Source: Mycoplasmopsis pullorum
GTDB lineage: Bacteria; Bacillota_I; Bacilli_A; Mycoplasmatales; Metamycoplasmataceae
Assembly (NCBI RefSeq): GCF_001900245.1
Contig: NZ_CP017813.1
Span: 62,001 to 126,000, forward strand
Length of the DNA: 64,000 nt
Direction of reading: 5' to 3'
The notes beneath the pieces are model-generated. The model was not told where the DNA came from. It made no database searches and saw only the letters and a list, made by a program, of their open reading frames with translations. The position numbers and the translations under genes are program-made. Position 1 is the stretch's first letter, and each line of letters starts with the position of its first letter. Positions 13,202 to 27,100 of this stretch are shown here, one piece after another.

Positions 13202-14461
13202 ATGAAAATTAAAGTCTTTGAAGCTTTTGCTGGTATTGGCGCACAGCATAAAAGCATTTCGTGAGTTAACAAGCAAATAAAGAGTGAATTTGAAGTAGTA
13301 GCCACATCAGATTGAGATATAAGAGCGATTATTTCTTATGCATCAATTCATAATGGCTTAAGTGAAGCAAAAATTGAAAAAGTATGCAAAAATAAGTTTG
13401 ATTCTGAAGCAAAAATTGATGAGTATTTATCACAAAGGATTTTTAGCAGTAACTCTAAAACCCCTATAAAATACATTAAAAGATTACCAATTGAAACTAA
13501 GAAGGTATTAGTTGTAGCAAATTCTTTAAATAACAATTTCCCTGACATTAATGCTGTCTCAGGAGAAATTTTAGATTTGCATGAAATTGATCTACTTACT
13601 TATTCATTTCCTTGTCAAGGGCTTTCAGTAGCTAATATGGGGCGTTCTAAAGGGATTAATGATGCTTCAAGCACAAGCCATTTAGTTTGGCAAATTGGAA
13701 AGATTTTAAAGCAAGCTAAAAATAAGCCTAAATATTTACTTTTAGAAAATGTTAAAAACTTAGTTAATCAATACCATGCTGAATATGAGCAATGAAAAGA
13801 TCAATTGAAAAAATTAGGTTATAAAACTTTCACAGCAGTGTTTAATGCTAATGATTTTGGATCGCTCCAAAAAAGAGAAAGGGTTTTTGTTATTAGTGTG
13901 CTTAAAAGCATCAAAACCCCTTTTAAAAATGATGCTCAGTACAAAGAATACTTGCTTTCTTTAGGTAGCAAGTATAAATTAACTAGCTTAGAGCAAAGGA
14001 AAAAAGAGTATCATAAAATCTTTGATTTAAATAATAAAAATCTTGAAGAGCTAAACAACTATTTAGTTAATAACACACCTTCTAGAGTCAGAATGATTAA
14101 TGAAGGAAGAGATCTGAATGACCTAGAATTTGCACATAAAAACAAATACACCATTAATACACTAACTACTAAGCAAGATCGGATTCCAAATATCGGATAT
14201 TTAAATTTAAAAGCAAATAACTCTAAAAAGCTCGATTATAGGTTTGTTTCACCAAGAGAAAGCTACAAAATTATGGGATTTGAAGATAAGGATTTTGACA
14301 AGCTAAAACCATTTATAAATAGCGGGATTTTAACTAAAGAAGCATTATGAAGACAAGCAAGAAATTCAATTGATGTAAATGTTTTAAAAAGGATTTTTGA
14401 AGCAATTTGAAATATTCATTTATTAAATAGTAAAGAGGATAAAAATGGCGAAAAAAAGTAA
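13202..14461 (+). CDS. C5-cytosine DNA methyltransferase
   Basis: A 419-residue protein with the ordered motifs of the family: motif I FEAFAGIGA at the N-terminus, motif II-like SDWD, motif IV PCQGLS with the catalytic Cys138, motif VI ENV at 182-184, motif VIII QKRERVF, and motif X-like RESYKIMGF near the end. It transfers methyl from S-adenosylmethionine to cytosine in a specific sequence; the target cannot be read off. There is no ribosome binding site before the ATG, and a terminator-like hairpin sits directly upstream. The 3' end overlaps the next start codon by 17 bases, indicating translational coupling with the following 177-aa and nuclease genes. Internal TGA codons encode Trp. Confidence 0.93.
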
Positions 14462-14978
14462 AGAAAACTTCTTAACTGAAATTTGAGATATCGGTACAAA
14501 TGTAAAAGGATATTTCGACAATACGATTTTAAAATGACTTCACAATCCTCATATTTCAAATGATTATATAAATGGAGATTTAATAAGTCATTTAACAATA
14601 AATGCAATTGTTTATAAAGATGCCACCGAAGAAGAATTTGAATTTTACAAAAAGGACTTATCAAAGAGCACTTTAAACCAAGTTGTGCAATTTTTAAAAA
14701 TTTGTGACATTTTAGAGACAAATTCAAAAGATAATGAACCGGCCATTTTTTATTTAAAAAACGAATTTATCCAAAAATTAAAGGATGATCCAATTTCGAA
14801 TTGAGAAAATACAACTAGAGAATATATTTTTGAAAAAATTACCAATAAATTAAATCGTTATATATATATCTTTAATGATTACAATGCTAAGAAAAAGGAA
14901 ACTAAATCAAAACAAGTTGACTTTGTAAGTTATTTAACTAATAATCAAAGAGAAATTTTTTTATGATATAAATCATAG
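14445..14978 (+). CDS. Hypothetical 177-aa protein between MTase and nuclease
   Basis: Starts inside the end of the methyltransferase gene (overlap of 17 bases) with GAGG as ribosome binding site and stops 7 bases before the nuclease start. The protein is soluble, charged and predicted mostly helical, with no membrane segment or motif I recognise. Its locked position inside the MTase-nuclease operon suggests a subunit, specificity or regulatory protein of that system. No function is assigned. Confidence 0.8.
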
Positions 14979-14985
14979 TAATTGA

Positions 14986-17382
14986 ATGAATTCAATTCTT
15001 TTATCACTTAGCAAAAACTTTATAGAGAATTTCGGAGATACTTACTATAATTTAATTAATGAATATTTGAACAAGAAAAATAGATCTGCGAATGTAATAA
15101 AGCGTTGAGGTGAATTTTGTAACTATATTTGCGCTGGAAAAAATCCGTTTAATGTGAAATTAATTTTAGATAAATTTATCACAGCATTAGGGATAAAAGA
15201 AAAAGATCAAGAAATATTACATTTTGATTATTCTAGTTTTGCTTCTGAGAAATTAGGTTATACAAATGGTTTTTACGAATTTAATGGAAATTTAGATATT
15301 TCTTCAAATATAGTAGATGATAATACGCCATTTAAATCTTTTGTGTTCAATTTAAACTATTTACTTAATTTCTCTACTATAAAAAACGAAATATTCTTAC
15401 CTTTATATCAAAGAAATTATTCTTGAAATGAAAGATTAATTGACATTTTATTTGGAGATATTGAAGTTTTAATTGAAGAAGAAAATAAAAAACATTTCTT
15501 AGGTTCTATAACATTTTCACAAATAAACAACACTTTAAACATTGTTGATGGACAACAAAGAACAATGACATTGATTTTGTTTTCATATGCACTATATAAA
15601 ATGATTCTCCATTATAATGTTAATAATGAAGATAAAATTCTTATTCCTGAAGTTTTTGCTGATATGTTCAAAAACAAAAAACATTGAATGAATCTTAGAA
15701 ATTACGAAGAATCAGAATCATATCAGTACTTAAAACTACTATTTTCAAGCGATATTAAGCAAATTAGGAAAGTTTTTGTACCTGATGTTGAAAAAGAGTT
15801 TAAATCTAAAATAAAGAATAATTTAGATCACATTTGAAGCATTTTAAATAGTAAAATTGGGTTTAATAAGGAAAAAATTGAAAAATTAACTAAGGTTTTC
15901 CTTGAGAATCTTTATTTCAACATTATGTTTGTGCAAAGCAAGTATGAAGATAAAATTTTTGAAAAAATGAACCTCCTTAGTCAAAGATTAAATAATATTG
16001 ATTTAATTAATTCATTAATTTATAAACTTTGAGACCCTTTCAATTATCCTGGTTGTGTAAATAGTTTTAAGAAAAATATATCAGAGCATTTTTACAAAGT
16101 AAAAAACGATGAAACTATCGAAGATGATAAGAAAATTGAAATTTTTGCTAATTTTATTAATTACAAACACAATCTTAACTGTGATAGCGAAAGAAATAAT
16201 GAATATAAAGCATATTACATTCTTAAAAATTTCATTGAAACTAAACACAAAGAATTTAATGGAGACTTTCAAAAGTTTTTAGATGTGATTTCTAAAGATC
16301 TTTGAATTTTTAAATTTATATTAACTGAAAATGCTAATGAATTAGAGAAATTATTTGATTCACAGAAAATGGTATTTGCTAAAGAAATTAGTGAAGCAAA
16401 CAAACATATGTTAATTTCTATTTTCCCTTTTATGCGCCTTACTAAAGTTGCTGATACAACAGTTTTATTTTTAATTGTTTATAGCATCTTACAAAAATTT
16501 AACATCATAAGTTTTAATGAATTTGCATCTAAAGATGATAATTTAACCAACTTTAATAAAGCTATAAGATGACTTTTTGAAATCGAAAGATTTAGATGAA
16601 TTTGAAAAACAAGTTATTTCGAAGGTCAATCAATTAGAGATATTGTTAAACGTTGAGCTGATAAAATTCAACATCGTGATGATAGTGATAATATCGAAAA
16701 TATCGAAGATTTAAGAAAAGAACTTTATAAATGAATTAATCCGCAAAGTACAATTAAAGAAATAATTAGTACTTTTGATAAAGATATAGAAAATAGACTT
16801 TCAGAACCATCTAAAAGAATTACAAATAGCAATAAAGACTACGTAATGCTTATAAGAAGAGTTGAATGTTTTTTAATGAATGATTTTAATAATTTTCCAA
16901 ATTGAAGCTACTTAAAAGATAATTCGGAATTAACAAAATTTTTAAATTTATTTAGTAAAAATTCAAGCTGAGAGCATTTTTATTCTAAAAAAATACAAGA
17001 AGACTCAAAAGATCCTGAAATAGAACAAGCACAAAAAGACTCTAATTTAATTGATTCTATTGGTAATGGTTTTGTCTTAAATATGCAAGCAAACAGTAAA
17101 GGTAAAAATAATCCTCCTGCTGAGAAATATGAAAAATTATATAAATATACGGAAAAATCGATGATGTCTTTTACAGGTGTGAAATTCACAATTAAAGAAG
17201 TAAAAGATAAATATTTAGATAAATTGCTAGAATTAATTGAAAATCAATATAAAAACTATGATGAAAAAATTGAAATTCTCAAAATTGAGAAAGAGTGAAC
17301 TAAAGAAAAAATTGAAAATAGAAATAAAGCAATCATTGCTTTAATTCAAGATATTTATTCACTTAAAAAATCTGATAAATAA
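14986..17382 (+). CDS. DUF262/DUF1524 (GmrSD-like) nuclease
   Basis: A 798-residue protein. After about 130 residues of unique N-terminus comes LPLYQRNYSW (ending at W147) and then IVDGQQRTMT (D188-R192), the DGQQR hallmark of the DUF262/ParB-like NTPase domain. Near the C-terminus SWEHFYSKK and then SIGNGFVLNMQANSKG...EK resemble the H-containing and N/K-containing blocks of the His-Me finger DUF1524 nuclease domain. Together this is the layout of fused GmrS-GmrD or BrxU type IV enzymes, which use NTP and cut modified DNA. Here it is in an operon with a cytosine methyltransferase, so it may act as the restriction partner. The start follows the upstream stop closely; no strong ribosome binding site is visible. 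Confidence 0.82.
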
Positions 17383-17404
17383 TTTGATTTTTTTAAACCA
17401 AAAG

Positions 17405-17442
17405 AACGAATAAGTCTAGAAAACAGTTATATTCGTTATTTT
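17405..17442 (+). terminator. Terminator after the nuclease gene
   Basis: AACGAAT at 17405 pairs with ATTCGTT at 17431, followed by ATTTTTATATT. It ends the methyltransferase-nuclease operon. Confidence 0.55.
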
Positions 17443-17599
17443 TATATTAAATTTCCTATATAGTAAAAGTAAGTGAGAAAATGAAAAGTTTAATATTTGA
17501 AATGTATTTATTAATTAATTTTTCCATTTTGCTTAAGCACGCGTTTAAAGGTAATTTAATTGAGATAGATAATAAGAAAATAAAATAAGGTGGTATCTA

Positions 17600-17983
17600 A
17601 TGATAGGTAATAAAGAGTTATTAAATAAATTAGAACTTGGACTTGAAAACCCAAGGTTTGAAATTATTAACGAGTTTAATTTTGATTATATTAAGCGCTC
17701 AAAAAGTGCTAATTTTAGATATAACCTTGACCAAGAAATGAGCGAAATTGCTAATTTACTTTGTGAAAACAAAGAAAGTTTTATTGAACTTTTTAATTCA
17801 ATCAATATCAAATGATTACCTAATTCTGATTTTATTGAAGTTGTTCAAAAAGATGAAGATAAATTCATTGTAATTGAAGGAAATAGAAGAGTAGCAGTTT
17901 TAAAAATCATTGCAAATTATGATGAATATAACCAAAATATAGATAAATTATTCTGAAAAGCGAACCCTGAGTTTCCAAGTTAG
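17600..17983 (+). pseudogene. ParB/sulfiredoxin-like protein, truncated by mini-IS
   Basis: An ATG with AGGTGG upstream opens a frame whose end contains VIEGNRRVAVLKII, the arginine-rich block of ParB-like nuclease/NTPase domains. The frame then runs into a miniature IS at 17966 and stops within it, giving 127 residues where relatives are several times longer. No continuation is seen on the far side. Its position beside the DUF262 operon suggests it belonged to the same defence region. Confidence 0.7.
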
Positions 17984-18056
17984 AACTTTATAAAAAACGA
18001 ATACATCTACAAATAAGGTGTATTCGTTTTTCTTCATTACAACTTTGAAACGCAGG
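17966..18056. mobile_element. 91-bp miniature IS (MITE-like) of the IS1634 element
   Basis: Both ends match the full-length IS at 60637-62499. Left end CCTGAGTTTCCAAGTT compares with CCTGAGTTTGAAAGTT, and the right end, read inward, is CCTGCGTTTCAAAGTTGTAA. Just inside the right end it keeps the AACGAATAC/GTATTCGTT hairpin of the IS transposase terminator (17996-18028). All of the transposase gene is missing. Confidence 0.8.
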
Positions 18057-18061
18057 TAGGA

Positions 18062-18090
18062 AAATAAAAGCCGCACGAATGCGACTTAGT
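18062..18090 (-). terminator. Terminator of the giant lipoprotein gene
   Basis: On the minus strand AGTCGCA pairs with TGCGGCT (one G-T pair) around TTCG, followed by TTTATTTT. It begins about 15 bases after the stop codon. Confidence 0.75.
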
Positions 18091-18102
18091 TTAAGTGTAA
18101 AA

Positions 18103-21100
18103 TTATCTCTTGTTTCCGATATATCCTTTTTCAAAAGCTTCTCAAAGGACTTGTTCTTTTGTTTTACGTGGATCGTGACGATCTTTTGGATTTGAATTCA
18201 TTCAGTAAATGTAAGCAAGAAGTTGATCATTGCTATAGTTTGAGTTGCTTGTTCAATTATTTCTACTTCCGAAAGGATAATCTTTGTTAAAACTATTACC
18301 TGAGTATCCGATTTTTGCTTTTTCTGTATTAGCTGGATTAGGATATCAACTTTTAGCTTCATCAAAAGCTTTTTCGTTCCCTAAGTTGACGATTCCTTCC
18401 ATGGTATCGCTTCTATTTAATGCTGTATTTCAGAATGAAACGATACTTGGTTTGTTTTTGTAGAAGAATCATAATAAGAATTCGTTAACTCTGAATAAAG
18501 CGCGATAACTTGAATCGTCAGTAATGAATTTCGGTAATCTATTTTGTTGTGCTTTTAAATGCATTTGTCTATAGAAAGGTGCAACTAATTCTTTTACTAA
18601 AGTTTGTGCACGTGAAGATGCTGTGAAAATTGTAGCACCAACATGAACTCCACTTGGTTTAGAATTTGATGAACTAGAACTAGAACCTTTTAATAAACTT
18701 TCCAAAATTCCGTAAATTCCGCTTCTTGAAGCTAAATCACTTCGATCGAATAATAAGTTAACAAAGTCAACAAAGTTAGCATCACCACTATTTAGAATTA
18801 TAGATCTAATTAGAGCATTTAAGTCAAGAATTTTACCTAAATCATATTGCGATTCATCATCGGTAGTAATAATTGATAAAGCACCAAGACGGATTGCGTT
18901 TTTAAGATCATTCATGTATTGTTCATCATTTGAGTATCCGATTTTTTGAACCTTATCAAAGATTTTATTAATCATTTGACTAAGTTTATTTTGTTCTTTT
19001 AATCCTTTTAATACACCTCAAGCAATTTGAGATAACAGTTGACCATCTTCGGAGCTAGTCCTAATACCTGCTTTATTTAAGAATGAAGCGAAAATTTGTC
19101 CAACTGCACCTTTAGCATCAGGATTTTCAGCATCAATGGTTTGATTTAATCAATTTAAAATATTAGTTTTAATATTTTTAGCTTCATTTGATGATAAGAA
19201 TTTTTGAATTGCGGCATGTCAAGTGCTTAATTGAGCATATTGCTTGTTTGAATCAACAATTGAGTTGATTAGAACATTAACAACTTTGAATAATTCTTCA
19301 TTACGTAAAACTTTAGTGATTCCGCGGTTAATTAAATCATAATCGACATTTGCATCTGAACCGACGATGATTTTGGCTATGTTTAAGGTTGAGAGAATTT
19401 TTTCAAGCTTTCCATCTGATTTAACATATGTATCAAATGCACTTTGAGCAATAAATTTAATTGCTGGTTTGTGCGAATCAATGATTGGATCGTTAATTAA
19501 TTTTGCAAAGACTTTGTAGTTACTAATGTCTAAATTAGTTGTCACAATTGAAGTAATATTGCTTAAATATCCGAGTATATCTTGTGTTTGTGCAATTTGA
19601 TCAATTAAAGGATCCACAAGTTTGTCGAATAAGTCCATGCGTTTTAAGAATGCACTAATATCTACAACTAACGCATTAACAAAGTTTACAACTTTAGAAT
19701 CTTGTGTGTCCACACCACTAAAGTTTAAGAAGTAATTTACAACATTTTTAAGTGTATTAATGATTGTTGAATCTTTTAATAAGAATTCAATTAAATCTTT
19801 AATGTGTTGTTTGAATTGTTCATTTTGTTGTGAATCTGACAACAATGTTCTTATTAATGATGATAAATCATTAACATCTTCAAGTGAATTTTGATTTGCT
19901 TTAAAGAAATCAACAATATCAGTAACTAAATCGTAAATAGGTTGTGATTTTAAGATTTTTGAAATCACCGCACTCATTTGCTCATCACTGATATATTTGT
20001 TTAATTCAGCTTTAGTCTTAGCACCTAAAGCTGAAATTAATTTATCATTTAATACTTTATTATCAGCAAGATAATTAAGAATATTTTTGATAAATTGTTT
20101 TAAATCGTTAGCATTAGCTTCGCTTGCAAACAGTGGATTTTTAATTAATACTTTTAGTAATTGAGTAATTTGTGCATCTGGATTTTGTGAAATTACATTT
20201 TTGATTTTGCTTATTAGACTATTAGCGACATTTGAAAGATTAATTGAAAATCCATTTTGAGCAATTTCACTACTAATTGAGTCGAATAGTTTGTCAAAGA
20301 TATCAATTTGTTCGTCTAAATCAGGAACTAGTTGAATGATGTTCTTAATCAAGGTTTGTGGTTGAGAAACTTGATTCATCATTCAGCTGTAGTTCGAATT
20401 CGAGCTGATAAATTCTTTAGCAACTAAAGCAACCGATTCGACAATTTCATCATCATTTAAAATTACTTTTAATAATTTGATTAAAGGAGTTTTAATTTGT
20501 TGCTTAATTGTTGAATTTGCAAAAATCATTTTGAATAATTCATCATATGAATTTGCATTTTTAAGCTCTGGTGCTGAATCAACCGCTACTGCAAGAGCAC
20601 CTTTGAGTAACTGTACTAATTCATCCTTCTTAAGGATTTTCTTAATTAAACCATTTAATGTTTCGCTTGAAATTGATGAATTTGGTAGCAATGATTTTTT
20701 AAGATCTAATTTGCTTAATAAAGTATCAATTTTATTTTCATCATTAATTAAATAATCAATTAAAGTATTAAATAAATCTTTTCAAGCTTGTTGATTATTT
20801 AAAATAATTTCACTATTTAAAATTCCTTTAACGAATTTGTAGTCACTAAAATCAAATAATGGTTTAACCGCGTTAATTATTGAATTTGCTAAATCGGTGT
20901 AATTTTGAGCATCTTTAAACACATTTAAAGTGTTATTAATTAAATCATCATAAATTCCTCAGCTTTGAAGTAAAGGAACTAAGTTTTTACTAAATGATTT
21001 TCCTAAAAGATCAAAGTTTGACACTGATGATAAATCTAGATTTTGCTCTTGTGCAAGTTTTTTAGCTGATTTAACTAAAATAGCACCAAAGTTTTCGTTT

Positions 21101-24100
21101 GACAGAATAGTGTTAATTAAATTTTTAACATTATTTTTGTTTTGTTCGATTAGATTTGGTAAGGTTAAAATCGATTTAATTAATTCAATTGGTTCATTGA
21201 GATGATCAAGTCAATCTAGATTATCGATTAATTGTGGCAAGACTAATTCAACTAGATTTAAGAAACTTTCAGCTTTAATTGTATGATCAATTAAAAGTTT
21301 TAAATCTGAGCCATCAGCATATTCGAAAATCTTGCTTGTAATCTCTAATTTGTTAATTTGTTTATTAACAATTGAAGTAATTGTGTCATTATTTACCAAG
21401 TGACGTAAAACTTGGTTAATGATTTTAACAATTGTAGTTTTATGATTTGCAATTGTTGGAATTGCTAATATTTTTTGAGCATACGCTTTAACATTATTTG
21501 TAACTTTTTCTTTAATTAAACTTGAAATTGCATCTTGAATTTGGCTAATGATATTTGTTGCATCTGGAGAGTTTTTCGATTCATTAAGTACTTGTGTTAC
21601 TTTATCTAAAATCGGATCAAATAAATCGATTGCATCGAGAATTTGTTTTACTGAGTCAACAAAATCATTGATGAAGCTCTCTACATTTGCATCGATTGTC
21701 ACTCCGTTAGTTTGCAATGTTTTTCTCAAGGTGTTTTTCAAAATGTTTTTAATTGAATTTTGAGTTAATAAATCAGTTACTAAGGTCTTAATGTCATTTT
21801 TGATTTGATTAAAATCAATGTTATTAAGTACTTTCTTAATTAAATCATTCAAGTCAGTCGCTTGTTTGAGTTGTTCAACATTATCAAGTGTTTTGGTAAT
21901 TACATTGTTAAAAATACGTTCAAAACTTGCATGATTAATTACAAATTTCACCACTGTTTTAAACTCGTCGAAGCTAATATATTCTTCCAAACTTGGTCTT
22001 GATGATTCTGGAATAAGTAGGTTGAATAAATTATTGGTAAATTCGTCGTTAGTTTTAAACAAGTTAAATAAGTTTTTGAAAATTTGCTTAATGTCATCTT
22101 TATTATTACTAATAAAGTCAGAACTTAAAAGATCTTGAAGCAAGTTGAAAATCAATTGATTTGCATTGTCACCAGTGAATTTTTGTTTAATTGCTCCAAA
22201 AATTGAACTAATGATGCTTGAGAAATTGAATTCCAATCCATTTTCCGAAGCATTAATTAAAAATGCACGAGTGATTAGGACACTTAAATCCAAGTGTGTA
22301 TCTAAAGTGTCATATAAGTTGACAAAATCACGAATTAAACCATCTTTATCACGCAGATTAGCAAAAATTGGTGCAATTTTTTCATTGTTTAGTTCTTGAG
22401 AAATGATTTTGCTAATTAATTCTTTAGCATTTGAATCATTGATAATCTTTTTCACGATTGCGACAATTTTGGTTTCAAGTGTACCGTTTTGATTTACATT
22501 TTGAATGATTGATTTGAATAATTGATTGTATGAATTTGCTAAACGATATTGTGTTAAGTTAGTACTTAAATCGTCACTAATTAATAATAAAATCTCTTTA
22601 ACTGAATCAGATTTGATTGTGTTTTTAATTAAAGTAATTAATTCATTAGTGTTGATGTTGTATTTAGCAAGTGAGTTAAAGATTGACGAATTGTCAATGA
22701 AACTCAAGTCATTAGTTTTGATGTATTCATCAAAAATTTGACTAATTAAATTGTGTAATTCATCTTTGTGTGTGAGAGCAAAATTACTTTGCAAGAATGC
22801 GTGCATGTATGAGTAATCTTTAAAGTCGATTACTTTTGCAATTTCCTTAAAGACTGAATTTACAAATTCATTTCAATTGTTTGAACTAGTTAAAGCAGTA
22901 TTTGCAGCAGTTATAATTTTTGCTAATGTACCGTTTTGGTTAATAACATTAGTAATTGTAGTAATTAAATCTTTTGCAAAAGCAGGAGTAATTGTAATAT
23001 TTGGACTAACTTTTTGAGCTAAAACTGTATTTAAAACTTTAGCTCAAGTATTTTGTAAGTTCGGAGATTTTAAGATCGTGTTAATTACATTACTTAAACC
23101 TTGCGAATTATTGAAAATTTGTGATTGTTTAAGTGCTGCAAAGCTTAATGAGGCTAAATCTGAACTGTTGTTTAATCAGTTTTGGTTAGTAATTAAATTC
23201 TCAATGGTTGTGTGAATTATGTTGTTAAAGTCTTTGTTATTAATTAACTCGACAAATAATTCCGCTAGTTCATTAGCATCGGTATATTTATTAAGTGTCG
23301 CATTTGAGCTAGCATTTTGAATCAACTCTTTTGCTTTATTAACCATTGATTCAGTACTAATAAATTTGTCATAAAGTTTATTTAGAATTTTTGCTAATAA
23401 ATCTTTATTGGTGCTAAATGGAGATTGATTAAGAATTTCCTTGATAAATCCAATTGGATTTTCCATTGTTTTGAAGTAATTGATAATTTCACTTGATACA
23501 CCTGCAAAATTACCTAAAAAGTCATCGCTAGCTTGTGCGGTTTTTAGTTTGTTAAAGATGATATCAAGTAATTCATCATAAACATTTTGAGTGTTTAAAA
23601 GATTTTGTAAGTTTTGAGCTAATGATGTAGTGAAGGAATTTAACTGTGCATCTTGTGCATCAATTCCTAAATTGTTACTAATTCAATTACGTACAAAATC
23701 ACCGAAAATTCTCTGAACGCTAGAATCTGCAAGCAATGAGTTAATTACACGTTTGATTTGTACTTTGCTTGTATCAAAATTAATATTTGCAACTAAAATT
23801 TTGATTAAATCTGAGTAGCTGCTTGCATTATTAAGATTTTGTAAGTTGTTTTTAGCTGAATCTAATGCACTAAAAATCACATTTTTAAAGTCACTATTGG
23901 TCAATACTTTTTGAATTAAGTTTTTTAATTCAACATCAGTAATTGAACTATTGATTTGAGATTTGAGTGAACTTGGAATAATACCTAATAATTTATCTAA
24001 TAATTCTTCATTAGTTGCTAAACGGTTGTAAATGTTCTTAATAATTTGGAAAGTATTATCTTTTTGTTGGTTAAGTAATGGAGTATTAACTATTTGCTTG

Positions 24101-27100
24101 ATTAAATTAATAATTGTTGCTTCATTATTAAATTCATTTTTAAATAAATCAATAACTTTATTAATATAGTTATTTGTTTCAAAGTTTTGTGACTCGTCTG
24201 AATTAATTAATGGAGTAATAATTTTGTTTGATAAGTTGATGAAACTTTCGATTTGAACAAGTGATTTGATCGCTTGTTTGATTCATTCACTTTTGTTTGT
24301 TACTTTTTCAAAAACTCAACTTCACTCGTCCTTAGCTGTGTATGAATCAGCAAATTTAGCAATTAAGCTTTGAATTTGTTCGTCATTCAAGATTTGTTTT
24401 ACGATTGAAACTAATAAATCTTGATTTTGACTTCAGAAGTTTCTTTGTTTTAGAATAAATCGAACTAATTCGTTGTATGAGTTGAATTGACTAATTGCCT
24501 CGACATTATCAAATAGGAACTCAATCGCATTTTTAAATAAGGTTTTAAGATCGTCATTTGCTAAGTATTTATCAACTAAAGATTTAAAGGTTTCATTAAT
24601 TGAAGTATCTTGTGAATTTATTTTTGTAGCTAAGTCAATTTCTTTAATTTTTGCACGAACTTCTTCACTTGTAACTAGAAAATCAACCAATGCGACAACT
24701 TTTGATTTGAGTAGTTCTTTGTTATTTTGGACTAATTCACTACTAATAATTAATTTGAATCATGAGTAATCACTTAAGTTAAATAATGAACTAAAGTGTG
24801 CAATCACTTTATTTGTAAAATCACTAACTGAAGTACTTTGAGCAAGTAATTCACCAATTTTAGTGCTTAACTGTGAGAATCCGCCAAGTTTTTCAGCAAC
24901 TTGTTTAATTAATTTAATTAAATCGCTAGTGATTGTTTTAGCTTCGTCTTGAGTTAATGATAAATTGAATTTTTGCAATTGCTTATTAATTAAATTCGAC
25001 AGTGTGATAGTTAAATTGCTTAATTGATCAGGTAAAATAGTGTCTAAAATTTCACTAATAAATGGAGCAATTTGTTCGTTTGTTGAATTAGTAAATAATA
25101 ATTGATCAAGTAATTTGTTTGTGTCGCTTTGATTTAAAATCTCAGGAGTGTTAATTACATTAGCAATTAATTTTTTAATAATTGAATGAGTTTGTGGAAT
25201 TGATAAAACTGAATTAATTAAAACTGAAACTTCAGTTTGATCGACTAAAGAATTTGATTTGTCAGATAAGATTTTGGCAATTTTTTGTGCAATTGGTTGT
25301 CAATTAATTGATTTTGAAATTTGTTCGTAAAGATTTTCGACTAATTCAGCAACTAAAGAACGGTGTGATGAAATGCTTGGTAAGTCAAGAATGCTTTTGA
25401 CAAATTGATATGGATTTGCTGAAACTTTATCGATTAAGTCTTTAAAAATAGATGAAATGAGTGAATCAAATACTTCTAAAGGATTTGTGCTGGTTTGAAT
25501 TTCTTTTAGTTTTGCAAATAAGTTCGGAATAATTGTATCTGCTAAACTTAAAATTTGTGAAATTTGCGGTAAATCGTTAACTAATTTAGTCGTAAAGTTG
25601 TCGATTTGACTTGCATTAGTAGTTACATATTTTGCAATTTGTTTACTTAAGATCTCTTTTAAGATTGTCTTAGTCACGTCATTAGTGATTAACTCGTTAA
25701 ATAAATTCTTAAAGTTTTGTTGAAGTGAATCAAAATCGAAGTTTTGTAGCATTAATTTGATTAAATCACCATAACTATTTGCATTTGATAAGCTTTGCAC
25801 ATTATTAAAAATGTTTCCGACAAGTGATTTAAAAATAGCATCAAAATCTTGGTTGTTAACTAAGAATTTAATTAATTTAACCAAGTTCTGTTGTGAGTTG
25901 AAAATTGGTTCAACTAAACTTGGAAATAAAAGGTTAAGATTTTCAACGAATTTTTCAATTGTACCGTCGTGATTTTTGAAGCGATTGTAAACGTTGAATA
26001 AAATTTGTTTTAAATCATTTGCTAAAGTTGTAAACTCAGGCGTTGCCGCAACTTTTTTAACTAATGCAATAATTTGTTGTTCGGTTTGAGTCGGATTATC
26101 AAAACTAATAATTTGTCTAAATAGTCCACTTCAGTCGAATTTACTAAATTTAAAACCGTTATTTGCAAAGTTGGTAATTAAAACATTGCTTAAGTTTTCT
26201 TTGAATTGTAATTCAGTTTCAAGATTATTAATAATTGAAATTAAGTTTGAAACTAATGTTTCAAGATCTGAAACACCTTCGAAAATTCAGTCGTTGGCAT
26301 TATTTTGATTTTTAATTAAATTGGTAATTGATTTAGTTAATAAATCTTTAGTTGCTTTATTTTCAATGATTTGAGTAATTAATAATTTAGTTGAAGTTTT
26401 GAATTGTTGTGCAAACGGACTTTGATTATCAACAAAGATTGCTTTAACTAATTCGTTGAATGAATCAAGTTGACTATATGCTGCTTTGTTATTGTGAATT
26501 TGGTCAAGTAAGCTCAAGAATAATTCTTTAACTTGTGCTTGAGTGATTAAATTCTGCAAGAATGTTTCGAGTGTTTTAGTATCGATAAATTCAGGAAGGA
26601 TTTGGAATTTTTGAATGAATGCAACTAATTCAACAATTTTGGCAGGACTTGAGTAGTGATTAAAAATGTTAGTTACCAATTGACGAATGTCAGTGTATTT
26701 AGCTTCCACTTGTGGATTGTTGATGATGTCTTTGAAGATTCGTCAAGCTGATTTTTCCAATAATTTGAAAATTTGCGAACCAAAGTTTGAGCCCTGTTCA
26801 GAATTTTGAGCAGCTAGAGCATCAATAATTTCAGCAATTAAATTATTGATTGTTGCAGAATCTAAAACATTGTCACGTACAACATTGTAGAAAAGATTTA
26901 CCAATGCATTGGTGTCACTAATATTTGTATCAAGGTGATTACGTACGATTCAGTTATTTAATAGTCCAACCAAAATTCGACTAAATTGTGAATTGTGAGC
27001 TAATTGATTAATTACGCTTGGCAATTGGTTTTTAAGTAGGTTTTTAAATTGCTCGTTTTGTAAAATTGAACCAATTGCTGCACTTCAGTTAGGTAATTTT

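Noticed and set aside
17405-17442. AACGAAT/ATTCGTT hairpin as another IS remnant
   Set aside because: It resembles the IS terminal hairpin but has neither IS end next to it; simpler as the nuclease operon terminator.
20477-22741. Several 70-90-codon plus-strand frames opposite the giant lipoprotein
   Set aside because: They mirror the repetitive helical codons of the minus-strand gene and lack start signals.
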